Assembly: GCA_947372575.1 (NCBI GenBank)
Contig: CANBUF010000140.1
Coordinates: 1 to 5,851, forward strand
Reading direction: 5' to 3'
Origin: Alcaligenaceae bacterium
GTDB taxonomy: Bacteria > Pseudomonadota > Gammaproteobacteria > Burkholderiales > Burkholderiaceae
Length of the DNA: 5,851 nt
Shown here one piece after another: positions 5,787 through 5,851 of the stretch; the first letter of the stretch is position 1, and every line of letters begins with the position of its first letter. A model generated the notes under the pieces. The model was not told the DNA's origin and did not search any database. It saw only the letters and a program-made list of their open reading frames with translations. A program made the position numbers and the translations under genes.

Positions 5787-5851
5787 CTACTGATCGAGTT
5801 TCAGTCCGTGGTCTTGCGCAAGCTTTTGCCATTTGGCAATTTCAGCACGAC
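5787..5851 (-). CDS. C-terminal end of a probable second Bug/TctC-family binding protein (partial)
   Basis: Only the last 21 or so codons lie in the window, ending at TAG (5789-5787). The peptide visible is RAEIAKWQKLAQDHGLKLDQ. The pattern E-[IM]-[AR]-[KR]-W-x-x-[LV]-[IAR]-[KRQ]-[DE]-x-G-[IL]-K is the usual final helix of Bug/TctC proteins, which supports the assignment, but twenty residues cannot establish it. It converges on the DUF1028 gene with a gap of nine bases. If correct, this locus has two Bug genes on either side of the DUF3300-hmuV pair. Confidence 0.6.
   Translation of the reverse strand, partial: RAEIAKWQKLAQDHGLKLDQ

Overview
This window reads as ordinary chromosomal DNA of a betaproteobacterium. 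Burkholderiales, perhaps Alcaligenaceae, is the best guess. The evidence is two Bug/TctC-type periplasmic binding proteins, a DUF1028 gene, an HmuV of the form common in that order, and a GC content that looks slightly above one half by eye. No RNA gene, insertion sequence, CRISPR array or phage gene was seen.

Layout, left to right. (1) Bases 1-755, minus strand: the N-terminal two thirds or so of an M20D amidohydrolase, cut by the left edge. (2) About 755-1723, minus: a Bug/TctC-family solute-binding protein whose stop codon overlaps the amidohydrolase start (TAATG). (3) 1876-2811, minus: an NAD-dependent L-gulonate 3-dehydrogenase (lambda-crystallin/CRYL1) type enzyme. These three run in the same direction and probably form one catabolic transcription unit in the order dehydrogenase, binding protein, amidohydrolase. 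A plausible sigma70 promoter lies at 2884-2911. (4) 2897-3685, minus: the haem ABC transporter ATPase HmuV. (5) 3698-4786, minus: a secreted DUF3300 protein with a glycine-zipper segment and a His-rich tail. Its stop lies only 12 bases before the hmuV ATG, so these two are probably co-transcribed. (6) About 4787-5015: a divergent control region with a near-consensus FNR/ANR-type palindrome and GTCAA direct repeats. (7) 5016-5777, plus: a DUF1028 protein, most likely started from a TTG behind a good Shine-Dalgarno sequence. (8) 5787-5851, minus: the last 20 or so codons of what looks like a second Bug/TctC protein, convergent with DUF1028 and only 9 bases from it.

How the genes fit together (inference). 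The flanks look like uptake and breakdown of an organic or N-acylated acid: the binding protein captures it, the M20D enzyme cleaves an amide, and the dehydrogenase oxidises a hydroxy acid. DUF1028 and the second Bug gene are of the same flavour. The DUF3300-hmuV pair sits between them and does not belong functionally. It is odd because an HmuV ATPase is present without its permease, binding protein or haem-degrading partner and follows an unknown secreted His-rich protein. I do not see clear evidence of a wholly new system. The DUF3300-hmuV pairing and the FNR-like site in front of it are the best leads.
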